Assembly (NCBI GenBank): GCA_032073245.1
Contig: DAMANX010000007.1
Location: forward strand, 62,001-126,000
Reading direction: 5' to 3'
Length of the DNA stretch: 64,000 nt
DNA from: QVMG01 sp032073245
Lineage (GTDB): Bacteria; Bacteroidota; Bacteroidia; Bacteroidales; Tannerellaceae
Within the stretch, counting starts at the first letter, position 1; each line of letters opens with the position of its first letter. Shown piece by piece: positions 32,657-41,041 of the stretch. A program made the position numbers and the translations under genes. A model generated the notes under the pieces. The model was given only the letters and a program-made list of their open reading frames with translations, was not told where the DNA came from and ran no database searches.

Positions 32657-35600
32657 TCAGAGAGTAATATTTAAGCCGAATGAAATAGTTCTGGATAGGG
32701 GATAAATACGTCCATTTTCATTGGTGTGAGCCTGTTCAGGGTCAATATATTTATTCCTGAAAGGAGTCCAATATACGAGGTTTTCACCACTGGCATAAAT
32801 ACGTAATCTTTCAATCTTTATCTTGTTGGTAAGATTTGACGGTAAAGTATAACCAAAAACTAAATTCTTTAGGCGTAGATAGCCGATATCTTGCAGATAA
32901 CGGTCATTCTTAACTGATAATTCACAGTTTCCATCTAATGCGACATAAGCCCGGGGCTGTGGGAAATAAGCATCTTTATTGTCTTCCGACCATACATCTT
33001 TTTCAAAGTCTTTTGGAATAAAACTGTAATAAGGACGGGAGTAAGGTCCCCAGAAGCGATCCATATTTGTACCCGGATATATATCCCTGTGCATTACCCC
33101 CTGAAAGAAAATGGAGAAATCTATTCCATTCCAGTTTGCGTTTCCTCCGAATCCGTAGTTATAACGTGGCGTAGTGTTACCAATAACTTCCATATCTCCA
33201 TGATCTTCCAATGTACTTGCTCCGGGATGTATTTTGCCATTACCATCCAAATCGAGGAATTTTACATCTCCTCCTTTTGGTTTTCCCCATTCACCGGGAG
33301 ATTTGTAGATGCGGTTGTTTACGTAACGTTGATCAACTTGCTTGTTCCATTCGGTAGCCTCTTCATCGGATTGAAATAGGCCGTCGGTCCTGTATCCCCA
33401 TATATCACCCATTTTCTTTCCTTTGTAATGCTCTGAAATCAGACCTTTCTCATTGGATTCAAATTTGGTGATTTCCGTTGTTGCATCTCCTAAAGAAAAC
33501 GAACCACCGTAAGTAAAAGATTTACCAGCTAAATCGAATCGGTCATTCCAGCTTAATGTGATCTCGAATCCTTTGGTACGTTGATCTCCGGCATTCTGTT
33601 GTGGAGAGCTTGCTCCAAATACATTGGGAAGAGATAGTCCATTAACTAACATACCGGTAGTATTACGGATATAATAGTCACCTGTGAAGCTAAGCCTGTT
33701 TTGAAGGATAGTAAAATCCAGACCAATGTTAGTGGTAGTAGCTTTCTCCCATGTTAGATTATCGGAAATCGGCGTGGGAATTCCTACATTATATGATTTT
33801 TGCCCATCTATCAGCCAATCTGAAAGGGATGCAGACATAGATGATATATAAGGATAATAGTTACTCTTTGTAACCTGATTACCTAAACTACCATAAGAAG
33901 CACGAATTTTTAAATTGTCTATTAACGTTCTTGCAGGGCTGAACCAGGTTTCTTCGCTCATTCTCCATCCAGCAGAAACAGAAGGGAAGAATCCATAACG
34001 TTTACCTTCTTTAAAGCGAGAAGTTCCGTCATAACGTCCGTTTACTTCCAGAAGATAACGATCTTTGAAATCATAATTTACACGGAAGAATGCACCGAAA
34101 AGTTCATATTCGTATTGATCTCCCGTTGCCAGTGCATCACCTGTTCCCAAATTTAAATCATTCAAAGTCGTAGATATTAAATCATATTTCTGCCCCATTA
34201 AGCGATGATGTTTTTTATTCTCATAGTTAACACCAGCTGTCACACCAAAAGAATGGGATTTAATCGACTTGTTATAATTGATATATGCATTGGCTACATG
34301 CATTGGATCATACCAGACTGTTTTTTTGTAATAATCCGTATTGAAATTTGGGATTTCCTGTATAACCCCTGGTGTAACCGAATAATATTCTTTTCCTCTG
34401 CGATACCAGTCATCAGCCATGTAAAACTGAAAAGAATAGTCAGCCTTGAGAATAAGATCCTTGGTTATTGTTGCTTCCAACGCAAGCATTTCTTTTAATT
34501 CATGGACACCTTTTTTTCCTTTGGAAATATCACTAAGGAGATTCGCAGCACGGCCGTCGGCAATGGAATAGCTGTTTTTCATAGTGTTATATGAAAAGGT
34601 TCCATCTGGGTTTACAGGTGCGTAACATGGGAGGGCATGTACATTTGTGTTCTGCCAGTTTTCGTTTGTTTCACCTTCCATACCGGGATACGTATATTTC
34701 CGATCATAGTATTGCACATTATTGGTTATTTTCAACCAGGGTGTTAATTGTGCACTTACTTTAGTTGATATAGTAAAAACCTCATGACTTTCCGTGTTTT
34801 TTTTCAAAAAGCCATCTTTTTGTGTGAAACTTCCTGAAATCATATAGTTTACTTTTTCACTACCTCCAGATAAGTTAATACTGTGCGATTGCTGAGGAGC
34901 CCAATCTTTGTATAAATAATCCCACCAATCATAATTACCATAATAATTATAGATATCGGTTCCTTTATATGGAGCCACAACTACCCAGGGGCGATCCGGA
35001 TGTTCGGTTTTGTCATACCGCCGGGCCAATAACTCCGCCATATCCTGTTCAGTGTATCCTGTATAGGTTCTTCCGGTTGCATTACTAAATGCTGCATCGT
35101 TCAATACAACATAATCATAACCTGTTGTAAGGAAATCCGTTGAAACCGTAGGCTGAGAGAAAGCGGCATATCCATCATAAGTGATTCTCATTTTTCCACT
35201 TCTTGCTTGTTTTGTGGTTACAAGAATAACGCCGAAAGCTCCACGCGCTCCGTAAATAGCGGAAGAAGCGGCATCTTTTAGAACGGAGATTGATTCCACA
35301 TCTGCCGGATTAAGTCGATTTAGATTCCCCGGAACACCATCGACTAATACAAGAGGATCACTACCATTTAAGGATCCGTCTCCACGAATTTTAATATTTC
35401 CCCCTTGTCCGGGAGCTCCGGAAGTTGTTGTAATCTGTACGTTTGGCATTACTCCCTGCAGCATTTGTGTAACAGTAGCTACAGGACGATTTTCCAGATC
35501 CTTGGATGTTACCTGACTAACAGCACCTGTCAGGTTTACCTTTTTTTGGACTCCGTAGCCGACAACAACTAACTCTTCAAGAGCAAACGCTTCTTCTTTT

Positions 35601-36010
35601 AATTCGATACGTAATGAAGACTCTGAACCTATTCTAATTTCCTGAGCAACATAACCAATATAGGTTACCTGTAGAATGGAAGATTGCTTCACTTCGATTG
35701 AGAAAGAACCATTGACATCTGTGGTTGTTCCATTGGTTGTTCCTTTTTCCATAATATTCGCCCCTATAATAGGTTCTCCATTCGTATCAACAACTACACC
35801 TGTTATCTTTCTAGTGCTTTGTTGAGTGTTTTCTACAACAGTCCTGACATTGTCTTTTTTGTAATTGTCCGATACTGAGGCGTGCAATTGTGAAACATAA
35901 AGTCCGCTCATAATAAGGCAGAACAATACGCAACAGCTCATTCTTTTCGTTCTCTTTATCAGAAGAGTAAACTCAAAATGGCTGGTTTGGTTTTGAAGTT
36001 TTTTAACCAT
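32657..36010 (-). CDS. SusC/RagA-family TonB-linked outer-membrane importer
   Basis: At 1117 residues this is a full-length SusC. An N-terminal extension and signal (CVLFCLIMSGLYVSQLHAS) lead to a carboxypeptidase-regulatory domain (ITGVVVDTNGEPIIGANIME), the conserved LEELVVVGYGVQKKVNLTGA segment, a plug (GSLNGSDPLVLVDGVPG) and a barrel ending in LSRTISFGLNITL. With SusD it forms a pedal-bin importer. A TACTTTTG box at 36059-36066 on this strand is a candidate -7 element. It sits 166 bp after glpF and is followed by susD and a GDPD gene, suggesting uptake of glycerophosphodiesters or related glycerol conjugates. Confidence 0.95.
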   Translation of the reverse strand: MVKKLQNQTSHFEFTLLIKRTKRMSCCVLFCLIMSGLYVSQLHASVSDNYKKDNVRTVVENTQQSTRKITGVVVDTNGEPIIGANIMEKGTTNGTTTDVNGSFSIEVKQSSILQVTYIGYVAQEIRIGSESSLRIELKEEAFALEELVVVGYGVQKKVNLTGAVSQVTSKDLENRPVATVTQMLQGVMPNVQITTTSGAPGQGGNIKIRGDGSLNGSDPLVLVDGVPGNLNRLNPADVESISVLKDAASSAIYGARGAFGVILVTTKQARSGKMRITYDGYAAFSQPTVSTDFLTTGYDYVVLNDAAFSNATGRTYTGYTEQDMAELLARRYDKTEHPDRPWVVVAPYKGTDIYNYYGNYDWWDYLYKDWAPQQSHSINLSGGSEKVNYMISGSFTQKDGFLKKNTESHEVFTISTKVSAQLTPWLKITNNVQYYDRKYTYPGMEGETNENWQNTNVHALPCYAPVNPDGTFSYNTMKNSYSIADGRAANLLSDISKGKKGVHELKEMLALEATITKDLILKADYSFQFYMADDWYRRGKEYYSVTPGVIQEIPNFNTDYYKKTVWYDPMHVANAYINYNKSIKSHSFGVTAGVNYENKKHHRLMGQKYDLISTTLNDLNLGTGDALATGDQYEYELFGAFFRVNYDFKDRYLLEVNGRYDGTSRFKEGKRYGFFPSVSAGWRMSEETWFSPARTLIDNLKIRASYGSLGNQVTKSNYYPYISSMSASLSDWLIDGQKSYNVGIPTPISDNLTWEKATTTNIGLDFTILQNRLSFTGDYYIRNTTGMLVNGLSLPNVFGASSPQQNAGDQRTKGFEITLSWNDRFDLAGKSFTYGGSFSLGDATTEITKFESNEKGLISEHYKGKKMGDIWGYRTDGLFQSDEEATEWNKQVDQRYVNNRIYKSPGEWGKPKGGDVKFLDLDGNGKIHPGASTLEDHGDMEVIGNTTPRYNYGFGGNANWNGIDFSIFFQGVMHRDIYPGTNMDRFWGPYSRPYYSFIPKDFEKDVWSEDNKDAYFPQPRAYVALDGNCELSVKNDRYLQDIGYLRLKNLVFGYTLPSNLTNKIKIERLRIYASGENLVYWTPFRNKYIDPEQAHTNENGRIYPLSRTISFGLNITL

Positions 36011-36176
36011 GTTTAGAATTAAATTTAATAAATGAAATCTACTTAATTTAAAGCAGCAAAAGTACAGTAGAGGGTATACACCTTTCTTACAGGAGTATTA
36101 CATTCCGGTTTCCACATAATATATAAATAAGATTATTCTCTAAGTAGGAGGTTCTGATTTTTATAGTATGGTTTTA

Positions 36177-36878
36177 TCAGATTGGATGAATAGATAGAAA
36201 GAGTAAAGCAGCCAGAAGGGCTCCGAAGATGGGTGCAACAATGGGGATCCATGCATATTGCCAGTTACTATCTCTTTTCCCTTTTATGGGAAGGATGGCA
36301 TGGGCTATGCGAGGCCCAAGGTCGCGGGCAGGATTGATTGCATAACCCGTAGTTCCGCCTAGCGACATGCCAATAGCAACAATAAGTATACCAACAGGTA
36401 GAGGACCTGCAATTTCGGCCCCGGCAATCATCATAATTCCAAATACCAACATGAATGTGCCAATTACTTCACTTAAAAAATTAGGAAGAAGATCTTTAAT
36501 TGCTGGACCGGTACAAAAAACTCCTAATTTTGTATTCGGATTTTCTTCTGCGTCAAAGTGAGGTTTATACATACAGAAAACAAAGCATGCTCCCAGAATG
36601 GCTCCTGCCATTTGCGCTAAAATGTATCCCAGAATATTTCCTTTAAATGCGCCGGTTACTGCAAGCCCTATGGTTAGAGCCGGATTTAAATGAGCGCCCG
36701 AATAGGGGGCTGAGATGAAAGCTGCAACGAAAACAGCAAATCCCCAACCGAAGGAAATAACTACCCATCCGGATTTATTCCCTAAAGTTTTTTTCAAAGA
36801 AACGTTTGCACAGACTCCGTTACCGAAAAGAATAAGTATGGCTGTGCCGATAAATTCAAATAAAAGGTCTTGTCCCAT
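36177..36878 (-). CDS. glpF: Glycerol facilitator (aquaglyceroporin)
   Basis: This 233-residue MIP channel has six hydrophobic segments and both NPA-type boxes: HLNPALTIGLAV and INPARDLGPRI. The Asp after the second NPAR is the hallmark of glycerol facilitators, as opposed to water-selective aquaporins. I start at MGQDLLFEFIG (36878); the longer frame to 36965 would overlap glpK. It follows glpK by 44 bp in the same operon and supplies the kinase with glycerol. The other MIP gene in the window, at 61.5 kb, has Ser at this position. Confidence 0.93.
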   Translation of the reverse strand: MGQDLLFEFIGTAILILFGNGVCANVSLKKTLGNKSGWVVISFGWGFAVFVAAFISAPYSGAHLNPALTIGLAVTGAFKGNILGYILAQMAGAILGACFVFCMYKPHFDAEENPNTKLGVFCTGPAIKDLLPNFLSEVIGTFMLVFGIMMIAGAEIAGPLPVGILIVAIGMSLGGTTGYAINPARDLGPRIAHAILPIKGKRDSNWQYAWIPIVAPIFGALLAALLFLSIHPI

Positions 36879-36922
36879 AAGATTTAAGTAGTAATTTGTT
36901 AGTATTAGATATTGAGTTTTTT

Positions 36923-38410
36923 TTATTTTATCCAGGATTGTGCACGGTAGATTGCCTCCGACCATTTTTTCTTTTCCAGATGAGTATCAAAAGTAGGATC
37001 CGGATCGAATCGAGCTTCTACAAACCATTGGTCATGCAGATCTGCCATATCCACCCAGAAATCAACGGCTAAACCTGCTAAATAAGCAGCTCCTAATGCA
37101 GTTGATTCTGTGGTTTGAGGACGTATTACAGATTCACCCAGAACATTACTTTGGAATTGCATAAGTAAATTGTTTTGTGCAGCTCCGCCATCAACCCGTA
37201 ATTCTTTTAAACCAACACCGGCATCCAGAATCATAGCATTCACAACATCCATTGTCTGGAAAGCTATTCCTTCCAGGGCTGCACGCGCAATATGAGCAGA
37301 TGTGGTACCTCGTGATATACCTACAATTGTTCCACGGGCATATTGATCCCAGTAAGGTGCACCTAATCCGGTTAATGCGGGGACAAAATATACGCCTCCA
37401 TTATCCTGTACTTCCATTGCCAGTTTCTCAATTTCTGCAGAGGAACGTATGATTTTTAATCCATCCCTTAACCATTGTACAACAGCTCCGGCTACAAATA
37501 TACTTCCTTCCAGGGCATACGTTGTTTGGCCGTTTATTTGCCATGCAATTGTGCTAACCAGGTTATTTTTTGAAACAACAGGTTTGTCTCCTGCGTTCAT
37601 CAGAATAAAGCAACCTGTACCATAAGTGTTTTTTACCATCCCTTTTTCAGTACACATTTGTCCGAATAGGGCGGCCTGTTGGTCACCAATAAGGCTGGCA
37701 ATTGGTACTTTGGAGGCAAAAAGAGTACTTTGTGTATGCCCGTATACTTCACTTGACTGACGTACTTCCGGGAGAATTGCTTTGGGTATATCAAATAGTT
37801 CGAGTAATTCAATATCCCATTCGAGGGTATGAATATTATAAAGCATGGTACGGGATGCATTGGAAACGTCGGTTACATGTATCTGTCCTTTGGTTAACTG
37901 CCATGCCAACCACGTGTCAACAGTACCGAAAGCCAGTTCCCCTTTTTCTGCTTTCTTTCTTGCACCTTTCACATTGTCTAATATCCATTTTATCTTGGTT
38001 GCACTAAAATATGCATCTATAATTAATCCGGTCTTATCTTTAATAAATGATAGTTTGCCTTCATTTTTTAATTGATCGCAATAATCAGAAGTTCTCCTAT
38101 CTTGCCATACAATAGCATTATAAACCGGTTCGCCTGTTTTTCGATCCCATACAATGGTGGTTTCTCTTTGATTGGTAATTCCTATTGCGGCAATATTACT
38201 TCCATTGATTCCTATTTTTGTAATGGCTTCTGCTGCAACGGCGGCTTGAGAAGACCATATTTCATGAGGATTATGTTCAACCCAACCTTCATTAGGAAAA
38301 TATTGAGTGAATTCTTTCTGGGCAACGGACCGGATTATTCCATGACAATCAAATACAATTGCACGTGAACTTGTGGTGCCTGCATCAAATGATAAGATGT
38401 ATTTTTTCAT
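36923..38410 (-). CDS. glpK: Glycerol kinase
   Basis: The 495-residue FGGY kinase begins MKKYILSFDAGTTSSRAIVF and holds NQRETTIVWDRKTGEPVYNA, the family signature GLGAPYWDQYARGTIVGISR, and ESTALGAAYLAGLAV near the C terminus. It phosphorylates glycerol to glycerol 3-phosphate using ATP. It lies between glpD, 21 bp upstream, and glpF, 44 bp downstream, forming a compact operon whose promoter is read from 40.06 kb. Confidence 0.97.
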   Translation of the reverse strand: MKKYILSFDAGTTSSRAIVFDCHGIIRSVAQKEFTQYFPNEGWVEHNPHEIWSSQAAVAAEAITKIGINGSNIAAIGITNQRETTIVWDRKTGEPVYNAIVWQDRRTSDYCDQLKNEGKLSFIKDKTGLIIDAYFSATKIKWILDNVKGARKKAEKGELAFGTVDTWLAWQLTKGQIHVTDVSNASRTMLYNIHTLEWDIELLELFDIPKAILPEVRQSSEVYGHTQSTLFASKVPIASLIGDQQAALFGQMCTEKGMVKNTYGTGCFILMNAGDKPVVSKNNLVSTIAWQINGQTTYALEGSIFVAGAVVQWLRDGLKIIRSSAEIEKLAMEVQDNGGVYFVPALTGLGAPYWDQYARGTIVGISRGTTSAHIARAALEGIAFQTMDVVNAMILDAGVGLKELRVDGGAAQNNLLMQFQSNVLGESVIRPQTTESTALGAAYLAGLAVDFWVDMADLHDQWFVEARFDPDPTFDTHLEKKKWSEAIYRAQSWIK

Positions 38411-38431
38411 GATAGTAGATATGTTATAAAG

Positions 38432-40024
38432 TTAGAAGTTTTGTTTATAAGGTACTAATAGATAATTTTGTGCTAAAAGTATGAAATTTTTTATTTGATC
38501 ATTTTCCCATTCCGTATTTTTATTCATTTCTTTAGCCATTAAAGAGGCTACTTTAGGAGCCATATCAATTGCTGCACGTGCATCCAGAAAAAGAATACGT
38601 AATCTTCTTGCTAATACATCTTCAATAGTCATTGCCATTTCTTCCCGGATAGCCCATATAACTCCCGCTTCCGAATATTCATAATTGGGATGAAGCAAAT
38701 TCCCCCATTCGGGTTTTTCATTTTGAAGATCCATTATTTTTTTATAATCTGTTCCATAAACATATTGAAAACTGGAACGGTCTACATCTTTTTTATATCC
38801 ATGAATGAGCAAATCACGGGTGATACATTTGCGGAAAGGAATATTTGCTACAGAAATAGCTTTATTGATAATATCTTCTGCCATATCACGGTATGTAGTC
38901 CATTTTCCACCTGTTATAGTTAGCAGGCCATTACGTGAAACTATTATTTTATGGGAACGGGATATCTCTTTTGTCTTTTTTTCATCGCTACTCTTTTTAG
39001 GCGCCGCCAAAGGACGAAGACCTGCAAAAACGGAAAGAACATCTTCTCTTTGGGGTTTCTTTTTTAGATAATTTCCTGTAGTCTTAAGTATAAAGTCTAT
39101 TTCTTCTTCCAGTGCTTCAGGCTCCAGTATGAATTCATTTAATGGAGTATCAGTTGTGCCGAGCACAACTTTGTCATGCCAGGGTACACCAAACATAACG
39201 CGGCCATCATTTGTCTTAGGAATCATAATGGCTGTATCACCTCCTAGAAAAGATTTATCTACAACCAAATGAATTCCTTGACTGGGGCGAACAATATTGT
39301 TTTTGTCAGGCATATCCATTTGCATAATTTCATCAACAAATATACCTGTGGCATTTATTACAGCTTTCCCATGTAGTTGAAAGGTTTTGCTATCTATTAC
39401 ATCCAGCGCTTGTAGTCCAACTATTTTACCTGAATTATCCTTTAAGAGCTTGTTTACTTTTATGTAATTAACTACAACAGCTCCTTGTTCTTCCGCTGTC
39501 TGTAGAAGGTTGATTGCCATTCGTGAATCATCAAACTGCCCATCATGATAAACGATACCTCCTGTTAATCCTTTTGTTTGGATTTGAGGGATTTCATTTA
39601 TTACAGTTTCTTTTCTTAACGCGAGGGAACGACCTAATCCCCGTTTTCCTGCCAGAATATCATACATAATAAGGCCGATGGTGTAGAACGGTTTCTCCCA
39701 CCATTTATAACTCCCAATAATGAAACGTTGATCTTTAACTAAATGTGGTGCGTTTTTTCTCATGTAGCCCCTTTCCCGTAAAGCTTCAACTACTAATCCA
39801 ACATCCCCTTGTGCCAGATAACGAACGCCTCCATGGACCAACTTGGTACTGCGGCTTGAAGTGGCTTTGGTGAAATCGGATTGTTCAAGCAGGGCAACTT
39901 TGTAGCCACGTGATGCTGCATCGACTGCTGCTCCGATTCCGGTGGCCCCTCCACCTATAATTAGAATATCCCAAAGAATAGAGTCGTCTGCTAGTGTCTG
40001 CAGATTTTTATCACGTTGCATCAT
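38432..40024 (-). CDS. glpD: FAD-dependent glycerol-3-phosphate dehydrogenase
   Basis: The 530-residue flavoprotein has the N-terminal FAD-binding motif DILIIGGGATGIGAAVDAAS, then ATSSRSTKLVHGGVRYLAQG typical of GlpD/GlpA proteins, and a C-terminal helical domain (WAIREEMAMTIEDVLARRLR). It oxidises glycerol 3-phosphate to dihydroxyacetone phosphate and passes electrons to quinone at the inner membrane. It heads the operon glpD-glpK-glpF and diverges from glpR. Start at 40024 or the next Met at 40021. Confidence 0.95.
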   Translation of the reverse strand: MMQRDKNLQTLADDSILWDILIIGGGATGIGAAVDAASRGYKVALLEQSDFTKATSSRSTKLVHGGVRYLAQGDVGLVVEALRERGYMRKNAPHLVKDQRFIIGSYKWWEKPFYTIGLIMYDILAGKRGLGRSLALRKETVINEIPQIQTKGLTGGIVYHDGQFDDSRMAINLLQTAEEQGAVVVNYIKVNKLLKDNSGKIVGLQALDVIDSKTFQLHGKAVINATGIFVDEIMQMDMPDKNNIVRPSQGIHLVVDKSFLGGDTAIMIPKTNDGRVMFGVPWHDKVVLGTTDTPLNEFILEPEALEEEIDFILKTTGNYLKKKPQREDVLSVFAGLRPLAAPKKSSDEKKTKEISRSHKIIVSRNGLLTITGGKWTTYRDMAEDIINKAISVANIPFRKCITRDLLIHGYKKDVDRSSFQYVYGTDYKKIMDLQNEKPEWGNLLHPNYEYSEAGVIWAIREEMAMTIEDVLARRLRILFLDARAAIDMAPKVASLMAKEMNKNTEWENDQIKNFILLAQNYLLVPYKQNF

Positions 40025-40057
40025 AGATTTTAGAGATAAAGATTACGTTAGTTGTTT

Positions 40058-40089
40058 GCAAAACTAAAATTAAAATTTATATAAACAAA
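40058..40089 (-). promoter_or_regulatory. Bacteroidota-type promoter for glpDKF
   Basis: On the minus strand TTTG (40089-40086) and TAGTTTTG (40065-40058) are separated by exactly 20 bp. The predicted transcript starts about 30 bases before the glpD ATG. Direct repeats resembling operators lie immediately upstream of the TTTG. Confidence 0.7.
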
Positions 40090-40091
40090 AT

Positions 40092-40142
40092 AAAACGAAA
40101 CTTTTTGTGTTAAAAACGAAAAGTAATAAAAGAAAACGAAGG
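40092..40142. promoter_or_regulatory. Candidate GlpR operators: three AAAACGAA direct repeats
   Basis: AAAACGAAA, AAAACGAAAA and AAAACGAAGG have their CG at 40096, 40117 and 40137, so they are spaced by 21 and 20 bp, two helical turns. DeoR-family repressors often bind several direct TCGTTT-type repeats. The array abuts the glpD -33 box and lies between the divergent glpD and glpR genes. Binding by GlpR is inferred. Confidence 0.6.
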
Positions 40143-40238
40143 TTTATGTTTTCTTTTTTTTAAATTCAAACAATAAATGAAACTGTTATTGTTTTGCTTT
40201 TCTTCTTGTTTTATGATGTCATTTTTCCTTCTTTCGTT

Positions 40239-40246
40239 ATCTTTGC
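40239..40246 (+). promoter_or_regulatory. Candidate -7 element for glpR
   Basis: TATCTTTG matches TAnnTTTG 21 bases before the ATG at 40267. It supports that start rather than the longer frame from 40177. No TTTG lies at standard spacing. Confidence 0.5.
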
Positions 40247-40266
40247 AAAGAAAAAAAAGAATATTT

Positions 40267-41034
40267 ATGAGTAGTATTGCGGAGAGACATAATTATATAT
40301 TAGAGCAATTAGGACAAAAAGGGTATGTCAAGGTACCGGATTTAAGTAAAGCTCTGGACGTTTCGGAAGTAACAATTCGAAAGGATTTGAAATATCTGGA
40401 AGCAAAAAAGTTGTTGCAGAGAAGTCATGGAAGTGCAAGTAATCTTAAATCCCTTATTGCTGATAAGCATATTGATGTGAAAGAGAAATTGCAGACGGAA
40501 GAAAAAGACCGCATTGCCCTGGCGGCTAGTAGCCTACTTGAATGTAATGATAAGATCATAGTAGCATCGGGAACTACATTGTTGTCTTTTGCAAATGCAA
40601 TAAATGAAATTACTGAAAATATAACTGTTATTACTTCTTCTGTAAAAGTTTCACTTACTCTTTGTTATAATCCTTTTATTGAAATAGTTCAACTGGGTGG
40701 TATCATTCGTAAAAATTCTGTTTCGGCAATAGGTCATTATGCGGAAGATACACTCGATAATCTTACCTGTAATAAGTTATTTATCGGTGTGGATGGAATT
40801 GATCTTGAATATGGCTTAACGACAAGTGATATGAATGAGGCGCGAATCAATCAAAAGATGATCGATATATCCCAGAAAATAATTGTATTAACCGACTCTT
40901 CTAAATTTGGCCGAAGAGGCTTCTGCAAAATATGTGATTTGGATAAAGTGCATCAGGTCATTACGGATAGGAATGCTCCGGTGCACTCAATTGAAATGCT
41001 TCGTGAAAAAGGAATTGAAGTTACTTTAGTATGA
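40267..41034 (+). CDS. glpR: DeoR-family transcriptional repressor of the glycerol locus
   Basis: The 255-residue protein starts MSSIAERHNYILEQLGQKGY, followed by the DeoR HTH (VPDLSKALDVSEVTIRKDLK). The C-terminal sugar-phosphate-sensing domain is of the isomerase-like type (IIVASGTTLLSFANAINEIT; FIGVDGIDLEYGLTTSDMNE). In the family GlpR is relieved by glycerol 3-phosphate. Its position, divergent from glpD across three AAAACGAA repeats, makes the glp operon the likely target. I reject the upstream ATG at 40177 because it would translate the promoter region. It is convergent with the helicase gene, 7 bp away. Confidence 0.9.
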   Translation: MSSIAERHNYILEQLGQKGYVKVPDLSKALDVSEVTIRKDLKYLEAKKLLQRSHGSASNLKSLIADKHIDVKEKLQTEEKDRIALAASSLLECNDKIIVASGTTLLSFANAINEITENITVITSSVKVSLTLCYNPFIEIVQLGGIIRKNSVSAIGHYAEDTLDNLTCNKLFIGVDGIDLEYGLTTSDMNEARINQKMIDISQKIIVLTDSSKFGRRGFCKICDLDKVHQVITDRNAPVHSIEMLREKGIEVTLV

Positions 41035-41041
41035 TAAACAT

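Noticed and set aside
40177..40266. Upstream start for GlpR
   Set aside because: It adds a hydrophobic stretch before a normal DeoR N terminus and would translate the promoter -7 box.
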